The notes under the pieces: generated by a model
Told to the model about the DNA's origin: nothing
The model's input: the letters and a program-made list of their open reading frames with translations, nothing else
Database searches by the model: none
Made by a program: the position numbers and the translations under genes
Assembly (NCBI GenBank): GCA_009746045.1
Contig: RPFO01002133.1
Coordinates: 63,394 to 127,393 of the forward strand
Length of the DNA: 64,000 nucleotides
Direction of reading: 5' to 3'
Source: Mesostigma viride
Lineage: Eukaryota > Streptophyta > Mesostigmatophyceae > Mesostigmatales > Mesostigmataceae
Shown: in pieces, positions 44,190-55,100 of the stretch
Position numbering within the stretch: the first letter of the stretch is position 1
Layout of the letters: the number at the start of each line of letters is the position of its first letter

Positions 44190-45286
44190 CGTAGGGGGGC
44201 AAGCTTTGATACCTTTGTGATGTTGATTAGGAGGAGGGGACGTACCGGCTGCCCCGTACATCTTGAGTACCTTGTTTCGAGAGAGTGGGCATAAGAACGA
44301 GCCAGCTGCTATATATGATGGCTGGGCCTTGATGGGTGCCATGGTGCCCGCTGTCTTAATTGTTACAGTGGGGCAATGCCCGAGCCATGAAACTGACACC
44401 CTCCTGGGCCTTTTCATACTCAATAAATTTGATGCGTTCTCCACGTTGACATGCCAACTTGCATGAAGTAGACTCATATTATGGGTGCGAGCTATACCTG
44501 GAAGCAGCTGGGCGTGGAACTACTAGCACTGAGACACACGTGACAAGAGAGTGCATGCACGGGAACTTGCCAGGACAGTAAGAGGGAACGGGTACGTCAC
44601 ACTGAGACCATGCATGTAGCCTTTTCTTGCATGCTTGACCACACACGTGAGGCAGGGAGCCGAAATATCAAGGAGACAACCAGCTCAGGCCAGAAATCGG
44701 GAGAAAGGAGAAAGGGAGGAAACCAAATTAGGCTGGAAGACATATGCAACCGGCGAAACACACGCCCTGATCAAGCAAGCTGTTTCCGGCCCCACCGTCT
44801 AGGTCATCTAGTCGCTCTACACGTAAGCCAGCCATAATTTCAATGCACAAGGCTACACATTTCCATCACCATTCATATTCATCATCCTGAACGACTCGAA
44901 CACGCGGACAAGATAACGGCAGGCTCGAGCTACCATGGTCCGGATCCTCCCGATTTCTGGCCTCCGCTGCTTGTCTCCTTGATATGTGCACAACCGGTGA
45001 TATATGCAACCGTGAACAGATAAAAATATATATATATTTAAAATTATAACATGACTCCGCGGGAAGATCATGTCGCACGTATTCCAGCTTGCATGATGGA
45101 TGGGATTTTTTTTGATGACGAACACGCTGATCTAATTTTTGGCAGCCATCGCCCAGGATTTCGAAAGTTATCGCCGGCGGCCTGCCCAGCAGATATCGCT
45201 ATTTTTCTGCACGTTATGGCGGCACCACGCACGTGAGCCGTGCGCCTGCGCCCCCTGCCATCGTCTAGGTGCTATTAAACGTAGCC
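44190..45286. other. 3' flank of the TAF15-like gene with inverted retroelement fragments
   Basis: An AATAAATTT stands at 44423. ATCAAGGAGACAACCAGC at 44669 and its inverse GCTTGTCTCCTTGATAT at 44970 mark two oppositely oriented LINE 3' UTR fragments, each near a GGCC(A/T)GAAATCGGGAG-like stretch. The second ends with AAAATTATAACATGACTCCG and GGGAAGATCATGTCGCACGT, as at 8197. No coding sequence. Confidence 0.5.
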
Positions 45287-46462
45287 ATGGAGGCCCCCGC
45301 ATCGTCTTCAGTTCTTGCTGCCGAGTCTCTCGAGGACAAACTTGCTGCAAACAAAATCGCCACCGACATTGCCGCGGCCAAGAAAGCCGCTAACAAGCGC
45401 ACCAAGACTTCGGCAGCGACTTCGGAAGCAACTCCGATAGCGGTTGAAACCTCCTTGCCGGACTCCATTTCTTCCTCATTCTACATGCCAGACGCACGTT
45501 TGAGCCTGGACGACATCGCTGCCTTCCTTGGCTTCAGCGACGCCGAGGTGCGACGCGTGCTGCAGCTCCGCTACGAACACAACGCCCCGATTCGCCACCC
45601 TCGCACCGGCCAGGTTATGGACGCTCCTTCGGATACCATTGATGGTTTGGAGCCCAAGGATTGCCGTCTTGCATGTCTTATTTCGTGCTGCTCTGAACTT
45701 GTCGAGCTGCCGGCGACACCCATCGCCAGGCCAGCCCCCGCGACCGACACTACCGTGCCGCTGCAGGACCTCGCACAGTCTTTTACGACCGTGCAGGGCG
45801 ACATTAAGGTCCTGAAGGAGACGATGCTGGAGCTGAAGAAAGCCATGGCAGCCCCTGCCAAAACTACCACGTTTGCCGATGTCACCGGCAAGCAATTGAC
45901 CACCATTGTTCAACAGGCGGCCAAGTCTGCAGCTACCGCTGCGGTCACCCAGAATGAAGTGCAGCAACGCCAACGCAATATGGTAATCAAAGGCTTCCAG
46001 ACAGGCGCGGCAGCACAGGAGACAGCACACTCACTTGCCGAGGAGCTGCGCGGCCCAGCGTTTCTGGGGAAGCTGCAGCTCCAGAACCGTGTTGCCATTG
46101 AACGTGCCATTCGGCTGCCAGGTCCTCTGGGCCTGGTCGTCGTCACCATGGCCTCCATGCACGACAAACGCCTCGTGCTGGGAGCACGTCGTCTGCTCCA
46201 ACGCGGTGACTTCAGCCTCGACGAGGACTACACGACGGCTCAACTGAAGGCGAGGAGCGCGGTGTGGAACAGCACCATCGTCCAGGAGACCAAGAAGCAA
46301 GAGACCAAGGGTAAGCGCATTAAGTTGCGTCTGCTTCAGGATGGCTCCTTTGCAGCATTCTTTGATGGGCACAGGATTACAGGTGTTCCGATTAACACCC
46401 CCGGAGCGGAGTCTCGTCAGGCGTCTAGCCAGAAGGGTGCTGCCTCTGTTGGTAGACAGTAG
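45287..46462 (+). CDS. LINE ORF1-type protein (coiled coil plus RRM-like core)
   Basis: 391-residue intact ORF; the ATG at 45287 has a GCCATGG context. An Ala/Lys-rich N-terminus is followed by a helical segment (LSLDDIAAFLGFSDAEVRRV) and then a heptad-like stretch (VQGDIKVLKETMLELKKAM, about residues 170-190). The RRM-like core starts RQRNMVIKGFQTG and contains GLVVVTMASMHDKRLVLGA. A C-terminal domain reads DFSLDEDYTTAQLKARSAVW and KRIKLRLLQDGSFAAFFDG. This coiled coil, RRM and CTD order is that of L1/CR1-type ORF1 nucleic-acid chaperones. No endonuclease or RT follows, so the copy is an ORF1-only derivative or lost ORF2. Confidence 0.8.
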   Translation: MEAPASSSVLAAESLEDKLAANKIATDIAAAKKAANKRTKTSAATSEATPIAVETSLPDSISSSFYMPDARLSLDDIAAFLGFSDAEVRRVLQLRYEHNAPIRHPRTGQVMDAPSDTIDGLEPKDCRLACLISCCSELVELPATPIARPAPATDTTVPLQDLAQSFTTVQGDIKVLKETMLELKKAMAAPAKTTTFADVTGKQLTTIVQQAAKSAATAAVTQNEVQQRQRNMVIKGFQTGAAAQETAHSLAEELRGPAFLGKLQLQNRVAIERAIRLPGPLGLVVVTMASMHDKRLVLGARRLLQRGDFSLDEDYTTAQLKARSAVWNSTIVQETKKQETKGKRIKLRLLQDGSFAAFFDGHRITGVPINTPGAESRQASSQKGAASVGRQ

Positions 46463-46536
46463 GTAGACAACCTTCCTCGTCGGCTCGCGGCTAACAGGCT
46501 TCGGGGACAGCCTCTAAATAGTCCCGTTCCACTACC

Positions 46537-46890
46537 ATGCATCGACCTAACAGTCGACTGAGACACATGGTGGTGCCGGTATCTCGGGCCAGAACGACAG
46601 CTCTCAGCAGCAAGATTAGCAACACCCAACGCATGCTAGATTTCCTACGCCTCTGCGTTGCGCAAGCATCCCCGAATACCCAGAGCAGGCGGCAGGCTCG
46701 CATCCTACGCCTGCAGGACAAAATAAATGCGATGAAAAGCACTATTTCCACCGCTTCCCTTCCCCCCTCCGTTCCACCCCCACCTCCATTCCCCGCCGCA
46801 CCCACCCCCATCACCCATCGTCGCTCTCCCGGGGAGGCCCACACTAAATCACTAATCGAAAATTACTTGGGAAATGTTGTCTCGGGCTGA
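46537..46890 (+). CDS. short ORF after LINE ORF1, unknown
   Basis: 117 codons starting MHRPNSRLRHMVVPVSRART. It has a basic helical region (QSRRQARILRLQDKINAMKS) and a Pro-rich stretch. It lies 75 bp after the ORF1 stop and ends just before an AT-rich segment at 46920-46960 that could be the element tail. It may be the 3' remnant of the same element. Function unknown. Confidence 0.35.
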   Translation: MHRPNSRLRHMVVPVSRARTTALSSKISNTQRMLDFLRLCVAQASPNTQSRRQARILRLQDKINAMKSTISTASLPPSVPPPPPFPAAPTPITHRRSPGEAHTKSLIENYLGNVVSG

Positions 46891-48350
46891 TGGACATGTG
46901 TGCCCCTCAATTGCGGAGTTAAATTGGATGTATAATTGAATGAAATACATTATTACATTCCATGCATCGATGCTCGAGTCATCGCGATATCTGAATATCT
47001 TACATAATTACAGACCCATCAATTGGAAGATCAGAAAGCTCCAGTGCATCTGCTCTACGACCGGACGTCTCAATCGTACGTAGTGCTTTCGAGTTATAAT
47101 TACCCTCAATGTATGTCTGGAAAATCCACGTGCAGGCAGTGTCAAATGCATGGTATATGAACTAGTTATGTACATGTCAAGATGATGACAGTCAAGCGAG
47201 GCCATACATGTTGACGGACAAGTGAGCCTGTAGACCTACGTCGATCCCCAGTTCCTCGATGTCGTGCGCAGCCCCGATATCATCAGATTTCCAATCCCCA
47301 ACGGCCGTCGGCTCCGCAAAATCCACGTTCGCGATTAAACAGTGCAACCGCGAGGGCCGTTCTAACTTGTAATCCACCTATATAATGGGCTCCGTCTCGT
47401 CACCGTGCGTTCGCATCAACAGGACAGCCACGGGTGTCGCGACGTCTCGGACGCTGTGCACTACACGCATCATCTCGGTCATCGCAGCCGTCGAGCACGT
47501 CACAAGCATCAATTATTCTCTGGACGAATTCTCGTGACCGTGTTGATATTAATGTCTGCCAACTTCACGACTGTGAACAGCAGCCTCACGCACGTCCGGT
47601 CCATCCGACTCCGTCAGGCGGTGTTGCGAATGGCGTCCTGCGTGCAAAAACCAGTACATGAAGGACAATAATGTTAGCCCGTTAGACAGATTTGTCTGTG
47701 GTTCCGCTTACAGCAGTACTAATCACCCGTTACGCGGATTTCGGGCAAGTGGGTATCCTCCTACATTACATGTATCCAATTATGGACGGGAGATTTAAAA
47801 TGGGAAACAAGTATCAGCGAACCCAGAATCAAGGTATCCACGCAACGGTTTTGAAGAAACGGCTATGTACATATAGACACAATGAACTGAACAAAACTTT
47901 AGTAGCTCACTCGTCGTTCACTTGTTAGTCGTAACGGAGGCAGTCATTCAGTCAGTTTGCAAGTTCAGTTGGCAAGTACGGAAACACACGCAAGTGCGTA
48001 ACGGAGGCAGTCAGTCAGTCAGTTTGCAAGTGCAGTTGGCAAGTACGGACCACCAACCGCGTGTGTACGTCCATGATATCGCAATATAATCAAGAATAAC
48101 AGGGAACGGTTAATGTATCCTTTACGCAGCTTTTTCGTTCAGGGCATGTTGAAATAACGAAAGTGGGGTCAGGTGTTCGAACCTTCCAAGTGCCGAATTT
48201 TTTACGAACCAGCGCATTCACGAACCTTGCACTGGGGACGCGGTGGACGTGTACCATTACCCCGGCCTAATTCTAGCATTGTACACAAGGGGCGGTGGCT
48301 AGCAGTAAAGAAGGGCATCCTAGTCATAACGCTGGGCAAGTTTAAAAGCA
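46891..48350. other. no recognised gene
   Basis: Unique-looking sequence apart from a ~70-bp tandem duplication at 47934-48050 (AACGGAGGCAGTCA, CAGTCAGTTTGCAAGT, GTTGGCAAGTACGGA). ORFs here are under 95 codons and lack family motifs. Confidence 0.5.
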
Positions 48351-49180
48351 CCAACGGCCGTTGAGTAGGAAAAAAAAAGAGCAGGAGAAGAGCACGTCGA
48401 CGTTTCAACAGCAAGACAAAAATATTGAACCCCGAGTACCAATGAAAATGCTTTCATGCATGTCCACCCCGACGAGGCACAAATTCATGCATGCCCACCC
48501 CGACGAGGCACAAATTAATGAACGACAGATTTCTCACCCCCCCCCGGCACATGGAACAAGTGCCATCGCACGCACACACTTTGTAGACAGGAGAGTTTCG
48601 AGAGTCCAACGGCCGTTGGCTCGGAGAAATTGACAGTACACCAGTAAAGACATTAAAATTATCACTTTGTTGTCTTATGTGTGCCGTGTCATTTCCCAAG
48701 GTCAAAAGCCGTCAACTTCTGCACCTCTTGTCCCTCCCACCCGTACGCACTAAGCATGCCCACCTTACACTACCACATGTGGCTCTTGAGAAAACTCCCC
48801 CCGACGATGCACATGTGCCATTCACGCACACACCTTCAGACAAGGCTATCAGTTTTTCGAAGTCCAACGGCCGTTGGCTCCGAGAAATGCTGTTACAACT
48901 CAAAATTACAATGGTGACATCCACGAGCTAGTGGTACGCCGAACAAGTGCTTGTATGACATATGGCGACTGCCCGTGAGGAAAAGTCCACCACCACACAC
49001 GGTCAGTTTTTTGAGTCCAACGGCCGTTGGCTCCGAGAAATGCTGTTACAACGCAAAATTACAATGGTGACATACATGAGCTAGTGGTACGCCGAACAAG
49101 TGCTTGTATGACATATGGCGACTGCCCGTGAGGAAAAGTCCACCACCACACACGGACAGTTTTTTGACTCCAACGCAAGA
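48350..49180. repeat. spaced array of the palindrome CCAACGGCCGTTGG
   Basis: (C)CAACGGCCGTTG(G) occurs at about 48352, 48606, 48862 and 49018, three times followed by CTC(C/G)GAGAAAT. The last two lie in a ~155-bp tandem duplication (CTGTTACAACNCAAAATTAC, GCGACTGCCCGTGAGGAAAA). The preceding GCACACAC...AGACA segments are also shared, so the whole block is a degenerate tandem array with units of ~155-255 bp. Confidence 0.75.
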
Positions 49181-49506
49181 ACAGACGTAATGCACACCAA
49201 GTGACCAAGTGGCAAGATAAAGACACCCTTGCCAATCTCTACCCACAAAAACTTAGCCCCGAAATCCGTAGCCCCGAAATCCGTGATTGATTTGTACATT
49301 GTAGATGACAATGCAGCGATCACATGTATTCTGAAACCAACACGTTTTTACCTAGTTATCATGGTAACCAATTTATGGTTACCTAGTTATCCATGGCTAG
49401 AAAGTTGTAAATACACGATGTGGCCACACACGCCATAGATGAAAATCATAACCAGATCACGCACATGATCATGGAAGGGGACTCTATTGATCTCAAAAAA
49501 GAAAGC

Positions 49507-49565
49507 TCAAGACACCCTACACCCTACACCCTACACCCTACACCATACATCCTACAACCTACACC
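49507..49565. repeat. telomere-like (CCCTACA)n run
   Basis: Four perfect CCCTACA units, then decayed ones (CCATACA, TCCTACA, ACCTACA, CCCTTAA). The heptamer differs by one base from the plant telomere repeat CCCTAAA. Confidence 0.7.
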
Positions 49566-49603
49566 CTTAACTCTCCACCCTTAGCTTACGTGACCTTTTT
49601 TTC

Positions 49604-49672
49604 GGAGAAATGTCCGAGTGGAATGCTATGTATGGGGTAACTTTCCCAAGGGTTCGAATCCCTCTTTCTCCA
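49604..49672 (+). pseudogene. tRNA-Ser-like fragment, plastid type
   Basis: A 7-bp acceptor stem GGAGAAA/TTTCTCC is present with CCGAGTGG of a class II D-arm, a T-arm AAGGG-TTCGAAT-CCCTC and discriminator A. Total length is 69 nt against ~88 for serine tRNAs, and no anticodon arm can be drawn. The D and T arms look like plastid trnS. The AT-rich 3' flank (49680-49780) fits an organellar insertion. Probably a deleted, non-functional copy. Confidence 0.55.
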
Positions 49673-49784
49673 TTAGAGTTTTGTTTAGCTTCTATTCTCG
49701 TCTACACATAATTCACACGAAGTACGCTTGCAAATACTTTATTACTATTTTGTTTGATATACTACACTAATATTATAATTGTTG

Positions 49785-49915
49785 TGTGTGTGTGTTGTTC
49801 ACGTGTGCGTGTGTGTGTTGTGTGTGTTGTGTGTGTTGTGCGTGTGCGTGTGCGTGTGCGTGTGCGTGTGCGTGTGCGTGTGCGTGTGCGTGTGCGTGTG
49901 TGTGTGTATATAATT
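49785..49915. repeat. (GTGTGC)n / (GT)n tract at satellite border
   Basis: GT runs and about ten GTGCGT units lead directly into the 40-bp satellite, whose unit contains the same GTGTGTGTGC core. Confidence 0.95.
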
Positions 49916-49964
49916 TTTTGTTGTGTGTGTGTGTTGTGTGTTGTACGTGCAAGGTGTATGTACA

Positions 49965-51674
49965 TGTGTGTGCAGCCGGCCCTTGCGTGCGCGGTGTGTG
50001 TACGTTTCTGTGCAGCCGCCCCTTGCGTGCGCGGTGTATGTACGTGTGTGTGCATGCCGGCCCTTGCGTGCATGGTGTGTGTACGTGTGTGTGCAGCCGC
50101 CCCTTGCGTGCGCGGTGTATGTACATGTGTTTGCACTCGCCCATTGCGTGCGCGGTGTATGTACGTGTGTGTGCAGCCGCCCCTTGCGTGCGCGGTGGAT
50201 GTACGTGTGTGCGCACTCGCCCCTTGCGTGCGCGGTGTATGTACGTGTGTGTGCAGCCGCCCCTTGCGTGCGCGGTGTATGTACATGTGTGTGCATCCTT
50301 GTCCTTGCGTGCATGGTGTATGTACATGTGAGTGCCGTCGCCCCAACCGTGCATTGTGTATGTACGTGTGTGTGCAGCCGCCCCTTGCGTGCATGGTGTG
50401 TGTACATGTGTGTGCATCCTTGTCCTTGCGTGCATGGTGTATGTACATGTGTTTGCACTCGCCCCTTGCGTGCGCGGTGTGTGTACGTGTGTGTGCAGCC
50501 GCCCCTTGCGTGCATGGTGTGTGTACATGTGTGTGCATCCTTGTCCTTGCGTGCATGGTGTGTGTACATGTGTGTGCAGCCGCCCCTTGCGTGCGCGGTG
50601 GATGTACATGTGCGGGCAGTTGCCCCTTGCGTGCGCGGTGTATGTACATGTGTTTGCACTCGCCCCTTGCGTGCGCGGTGTATGTACATGTGTGTGCAGC
50701 CGCCCCTTGCGTGCATGGTGTATGTACATGTGCTTGCACTGGCCCCGTGCGTGCGCGGTGTATGTACGTGTGTGTGCAGCCGCCCCTTGCGTGCGCGGTG
50801 TATGTACGTGCGTGTGCAGCCGCCCCTTGCGTGCGCGGTGTATGTACATGTGTGTGCATCCTTGTCCTTGCGTGCGCGGTGTATGTACATGTGTTTGCAC
50901 TCGCCCCTTGCGTGCGCGGTGGATGTACATGTGTGTGCAGCCGCCCCTTGCGTGCATGGTTTATGTACATGTGTGTGCAGTCGCCGGCCCCGTGCGTGCG
51001 CAGTGGATGTACGTGTGTGTGCAGCCGCCCCGTGCGTGCATGGTGTGTGTACGTGTGTGTGCAGCAGCCCCTTGCGTGCGCGGTGTATGTACGTTTCTGT
51101 GCATGCCGGCCCTTGCGTGCATGGTGTATGTACATGTGCTTGCACTGGCCCCTTGCGTGCGCGGTGTATGTACGTGTGTGTGCAGCCCCCCTTGCGTGCG
51201 CGGTGTATGTACGTGTGTGCGCACTCGCCCCTTGCGTGCGCGGTGTATGTACGTGTGTGTGCAGCCGCCCCTTGCGTGCGCGGTGTATGTACATGTGTGT
51301 GCAGCCGCCCCTTGCGTGTGCGGTGGATGTACATGTGCGGGCAGTTGCCCCTTGCGTGCGCGGTGTATGTACATGTGTTTGCACTCGCCCCTTGCGTGCG
51401 CGGTGTATGTACATGTGTGTGCAGCCGCCCCTTGCGTGCATGGTGTATGTACATGTGCTTGCACTGGCCCCGTGCGTGCGCGGTGTATGTACGTGTGTGT
51501 GCAGCCGCCCCTTGCGTGCGCGGTGTATGTACGTGTGTGCGCACTCGCCCCTTGCGTGCGCGGTGTATGTACGTGTGTGTGCAGCCGCCCCTTGCGTGCG
51601 CGGTGTATGTACATGTGTGTGCATCCTTGTCCTTGCGTGCGCGGTGTATGTACATGTGTTTGCACTCGCCCCTT
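49965..51674. repeat. 40-bp satellite array, left block
   Basis: Unit about GCAGCCGCCCCTTGCGTGCG then CGGTGTATGTACGTGTGTGT, 40 bp. Variable sites include CGTG/CATG, TGTAC(G/A)TG and GCCGCC/ACTCGC/TCCTTG. Neither strand has a stop in any frame of the consensus, hence ORFs of hundreds of codons with a 40-codon (three-unit) period. Confidence 0.98.
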
Positions 51675-52166
51675 GGCCGGGCCCACTTCAAATGTTCCGA
51701 AAAGTGTGACACTTTTGGTCGTTTTTTTGACTTTTTCGACGATCGTCACTCTGCAGAGTGATTCGTCGTGCGAAATCGTGCGAAATTGTGCGAAATTTGC
51801 TGAAATCGTGTGAAATTTGCTGAAATCGTGCGAATTTGTGCGAAATTTGCTGAAATTGTGCGAAATTTCATGTGAAAAATGTCGACGGTAAAAATTTTGA
51901 TGTGCACAACGTGTGTGAATTCATGCGAAATTTTGTCAAACGTCACTCCCCAAAACGACCCTTGGTTGAAATCCATGCGAAATTGTGCGAAATCATGCAA
52001 AATTGTGCGAAATCGTGCGAAATCGTGCGAAAATGTGTGAAAATTTTGCGAAAATCACGCGAAAATCACGCGAACTCGTGCGAAATTTTATTTTTTTTTT
52101 GCAAAAAACGACCAAAAGTGTCACACACTTGGCTTGGACGGCGGAACATTTGAAGTGGGCCCGGCC
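51675..52166. mobile_element. ~490-bp inverted-repeat element inserted in the satellite
   Basis: Ends GCCGGGCCCACTTCAAATG (left) and its inverse (right), followed inward on both sides by GTGACACTTTTGGTCGTTTT. The flanking satellite reads CCCTTG on both sides, a likely 6-bp target duplication. The interior is AT-rich with many TGCGAAAT(C/T)G units and no ORF. Non-autonomous DNA transposon; superfamily not assigned. Confidence 0.8.
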
Positions 52167-55100
52167 CCTTGCGTGCGCGGTGTATGTACATGTGTGTGCA
52201 GCCGCCCCTTGCGTGCATGGTTTATGTACATGTGTGTGCAGTCGCCCCGTGCGTGCGCAGTGTATGTACGTGTGTGTGCAGCCGCCCCTTGCGTGCGTGG
52301 TGTGTGTACATGTGAGTGCAGCCGCCCCTTGCGTGCGCGGTGTATGTACGTGTGTGTGCAGCAGCCCCTTGCGTGCTTTGTGTGTGTACATGTGTGTGAA
52401 TCCTTGTCCTTGCGTGCATGGTGTGTGTACGTGTGTGTGCAGCCGCCCCTTGCGTGCATGGTGGATGTACATGTGAGTGCCGTTGCCCCTTGCGTGCGCG
52501 GTGTATGTACGTGTGTGTGCAGCCGTCCCTTAATTGCGTGCGCGGTGTGTGTACGTGTGTGTGCACTCGCCCCTTGCGTGCGCGGTGTATGTACGTGTGT
52601 GCAGCCGCCCCTTGCGTGCGCGGTGTATGCCAGTGTGTGTGCATGCCGGCCCTTGCGTGCAAGGTGGTGTGTAAGTGTGTGTGCAGCCCCTTGCGTGCAT
52701 GGTGTATGTACGTGTGTGTGCAGCCGGCCCTTGCGTGCATGGTGTGTGTACATGTGAGTGCAGCCGTCCCTTCCGTGCATGGTGTGTGTACGTGTGTGTG
52801 CAGTTGCCCCTTGCGTGCGCAGTGTATGTACGTGTGTGTGCATGCCGGCCCTTGCGTGCATGGTGTGTGTACGTGTGTGTGCAGTTGCCCCTTGCATGCG
52901 CGGTGTATGTACATGTGAGTGCAGCCGCCCAAGAGTATGTACATGTGAGTGCCGTCGCCCCTAATTGCGTGCATTGTGTGTGTAAGTGTGTGTGCAGCAG
53001 CCCCTTGCGTGCGCGGTGTATGTACGTGTGTGTGCAGCCGCCCCTTGCGTGCATGGTGTATGTCCATGTGAGTGCCGTTGCCCTTGCGTGCGCGGTGTAT
53101 GTACGTGTGTGTGCAGCCGTCCCTTAATTGCGTGCGCGGTGGATGTACATGTGCGGGCAGTTGCCCCTTGCGTGCGCGGTGTATGTACGTGTGTGTGCAG
53201 CCGTCCCTTGCGTGCGCGGTGTATGTACGTGTGTGTGCAGCCGCCCCTTGCGTGCATGGTGAGTGTAAGTGTGTGTGCAGCAGCCCCTTGCGTGCGCAGT
53301 GTATGTACGTGTGTGTGCAGCCGCCCCTTGCGTGCGCGGTGTGTGTATACTGTGTGTGCATGCCGGCCCTTGCGTGCATGGTGTGTGTACGTGTGTGTGC
53401 AGCCGCCCCTTGCGTGCGCGGTGTGTGTACGTGTGTGTGCACTCGCCCCTTGCGTGCGCGGTGGATGTACAGGTGTGTGCAGCCGCCCCTTGCGTGCATG
53501 GTGTATGTACATGTGTGTGCAGCCGCCCCTTGCGTGCGCGGTGGATGTACATGTGTGTGCAGCCGAACCTTGCGTGCATGGTGTGTGTACCTGTGCGTGA
53601 AGTCGCTCCTTGCGTGCATGGTGTGTGTACGTGTGTGTGCAGCCGCCCCTTGCGTGCATGGTGTATGTACATGTGAGTGCCGTTGCCCCTTGCGTGCGCG
53701 GTGTATGTACGTGTGTGTGCAGCCGTCCCTTAATTGCGTGCGCGGTGTGTGTACGTGTGTGTGCACTCGCCCCTTGCGTGCGCGGTGTATGTACGTGTGT
53801 GCAGCCGCCCCTTGCGTGCGCGGTGTATGCCAGTGTGTGTGCATGCCGGCCCTTGCGTGCAAGGTGTGTGTAAGTGTGTGTGCAGCCCCTTGCGTGCATG
53901 GTGTATGTACGTGTGTGTGCAGCTGCCCCTTGCGTGCGCGGTGTGTGTACGTGTGTGTGCAGCCGCCCCGTGGTTGCGCGGTGTATGTACATGTGTGTGC
54001 AGTTGCCCCTTGCGTGCGCGGTGTATGTACGTGTGTGTGCAGCCGCCCCTTGCGTGCGCGGTGTAGGTACGTGTGTGTGCAGCCGCCCCAAGCGTGCGCG
54101 GTGTGTGTACATGTGTGTGCAGTTGCCCCTTGCGTGCGCGGTGTATGTACGTGTGTGTGCAGCCGCCCCGTGGTTGCGCGGTGTATGTACATGTGTGTGC
54201 AGTTGCCCCTTGCGTGCGCGGTGTATGTACGTGTGTGTGCAGCCGCCCCTTGCGTGCAAGGTGTAGGTACGTGTGTGTGCAGCCGCCCCAAGCGTGCGCG
54301 GTGTGTGTACATGTGTGTGCAGTTGCCCCTTGCGTGCGCGGTGTGTGTACGTGTGTGTGCAGCCGCCCCTTGCGTGCGCGGTGTATGTACGTGTGTGTGC
54401 AGTTGCCCCTTGCGTGCGCGGTGGTTTTTCGTGTGTGTGCAGCCGGCCCTTGCGTGCGCGGTGTGTGTACATGTGAGTGCAGCTGCCCCAAGCGTGCGCG
54501 GTGTGTGTACATGTGTGTGCAGTTGCCCCTTGCGTGCGCGGTGGATGTACGTGTGTGTGCAGCCGCCCCTTGCGTGCGCGGTGTATTTACGTGTGTGTGC
54601 AGCCGCCCCAAGCGTGCGCGGTGTGTGTACGTGTGTGTGCAGTTGCCCCTTGCGTGCGCGGTGTGTGTACATGTGTGTGCAGTTGCCCCTTGCGTGCGCG
54701 GTGTATGTACATGTGTGTGCAGTTGCCCCTTGCGTGCGCGGTGTATGTACGTGTGTGTGCAGCCGCCCCTTGCGTGCGCGGTGTAGGTACGTGTGTGTGC
54801 AGCCGCCCAAGCGTGCGCGGTGTGTGTACATGTGTGTGCAGTTGCCCCTTGCGTGCGCGGTGTGTGTACGTGTGTGTGCAGCCGCCCCTTGCGTGCGCGG
54901 TGGATGTACGTGTGTGTGCAGTTGCCCCTTGCGTGCGCGGTGGATGTACGTGTGTGTGCAGCCGCCCCTTGCGTGCGCGGTGTGTGTACATGTGAGTGCA
55001 GCTGCCCCAAGCGTGCGCGGTGTGTGTACATGTGTGTGCAGTTGCCCCTTGCGTGCGCGGTGGATGTACGTGTGTGTGCAGCCGCCCCTTGCGTGCGCGG

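Noticed and set aside
42870-44477. 535-codon minus-strand ORF opposite the TAF15-like gene
   Set aside because: Shadow frame of the GC-rich, Arg/Asp-repeat coding strand; no domain, low-complexity Pro/Val sequence.
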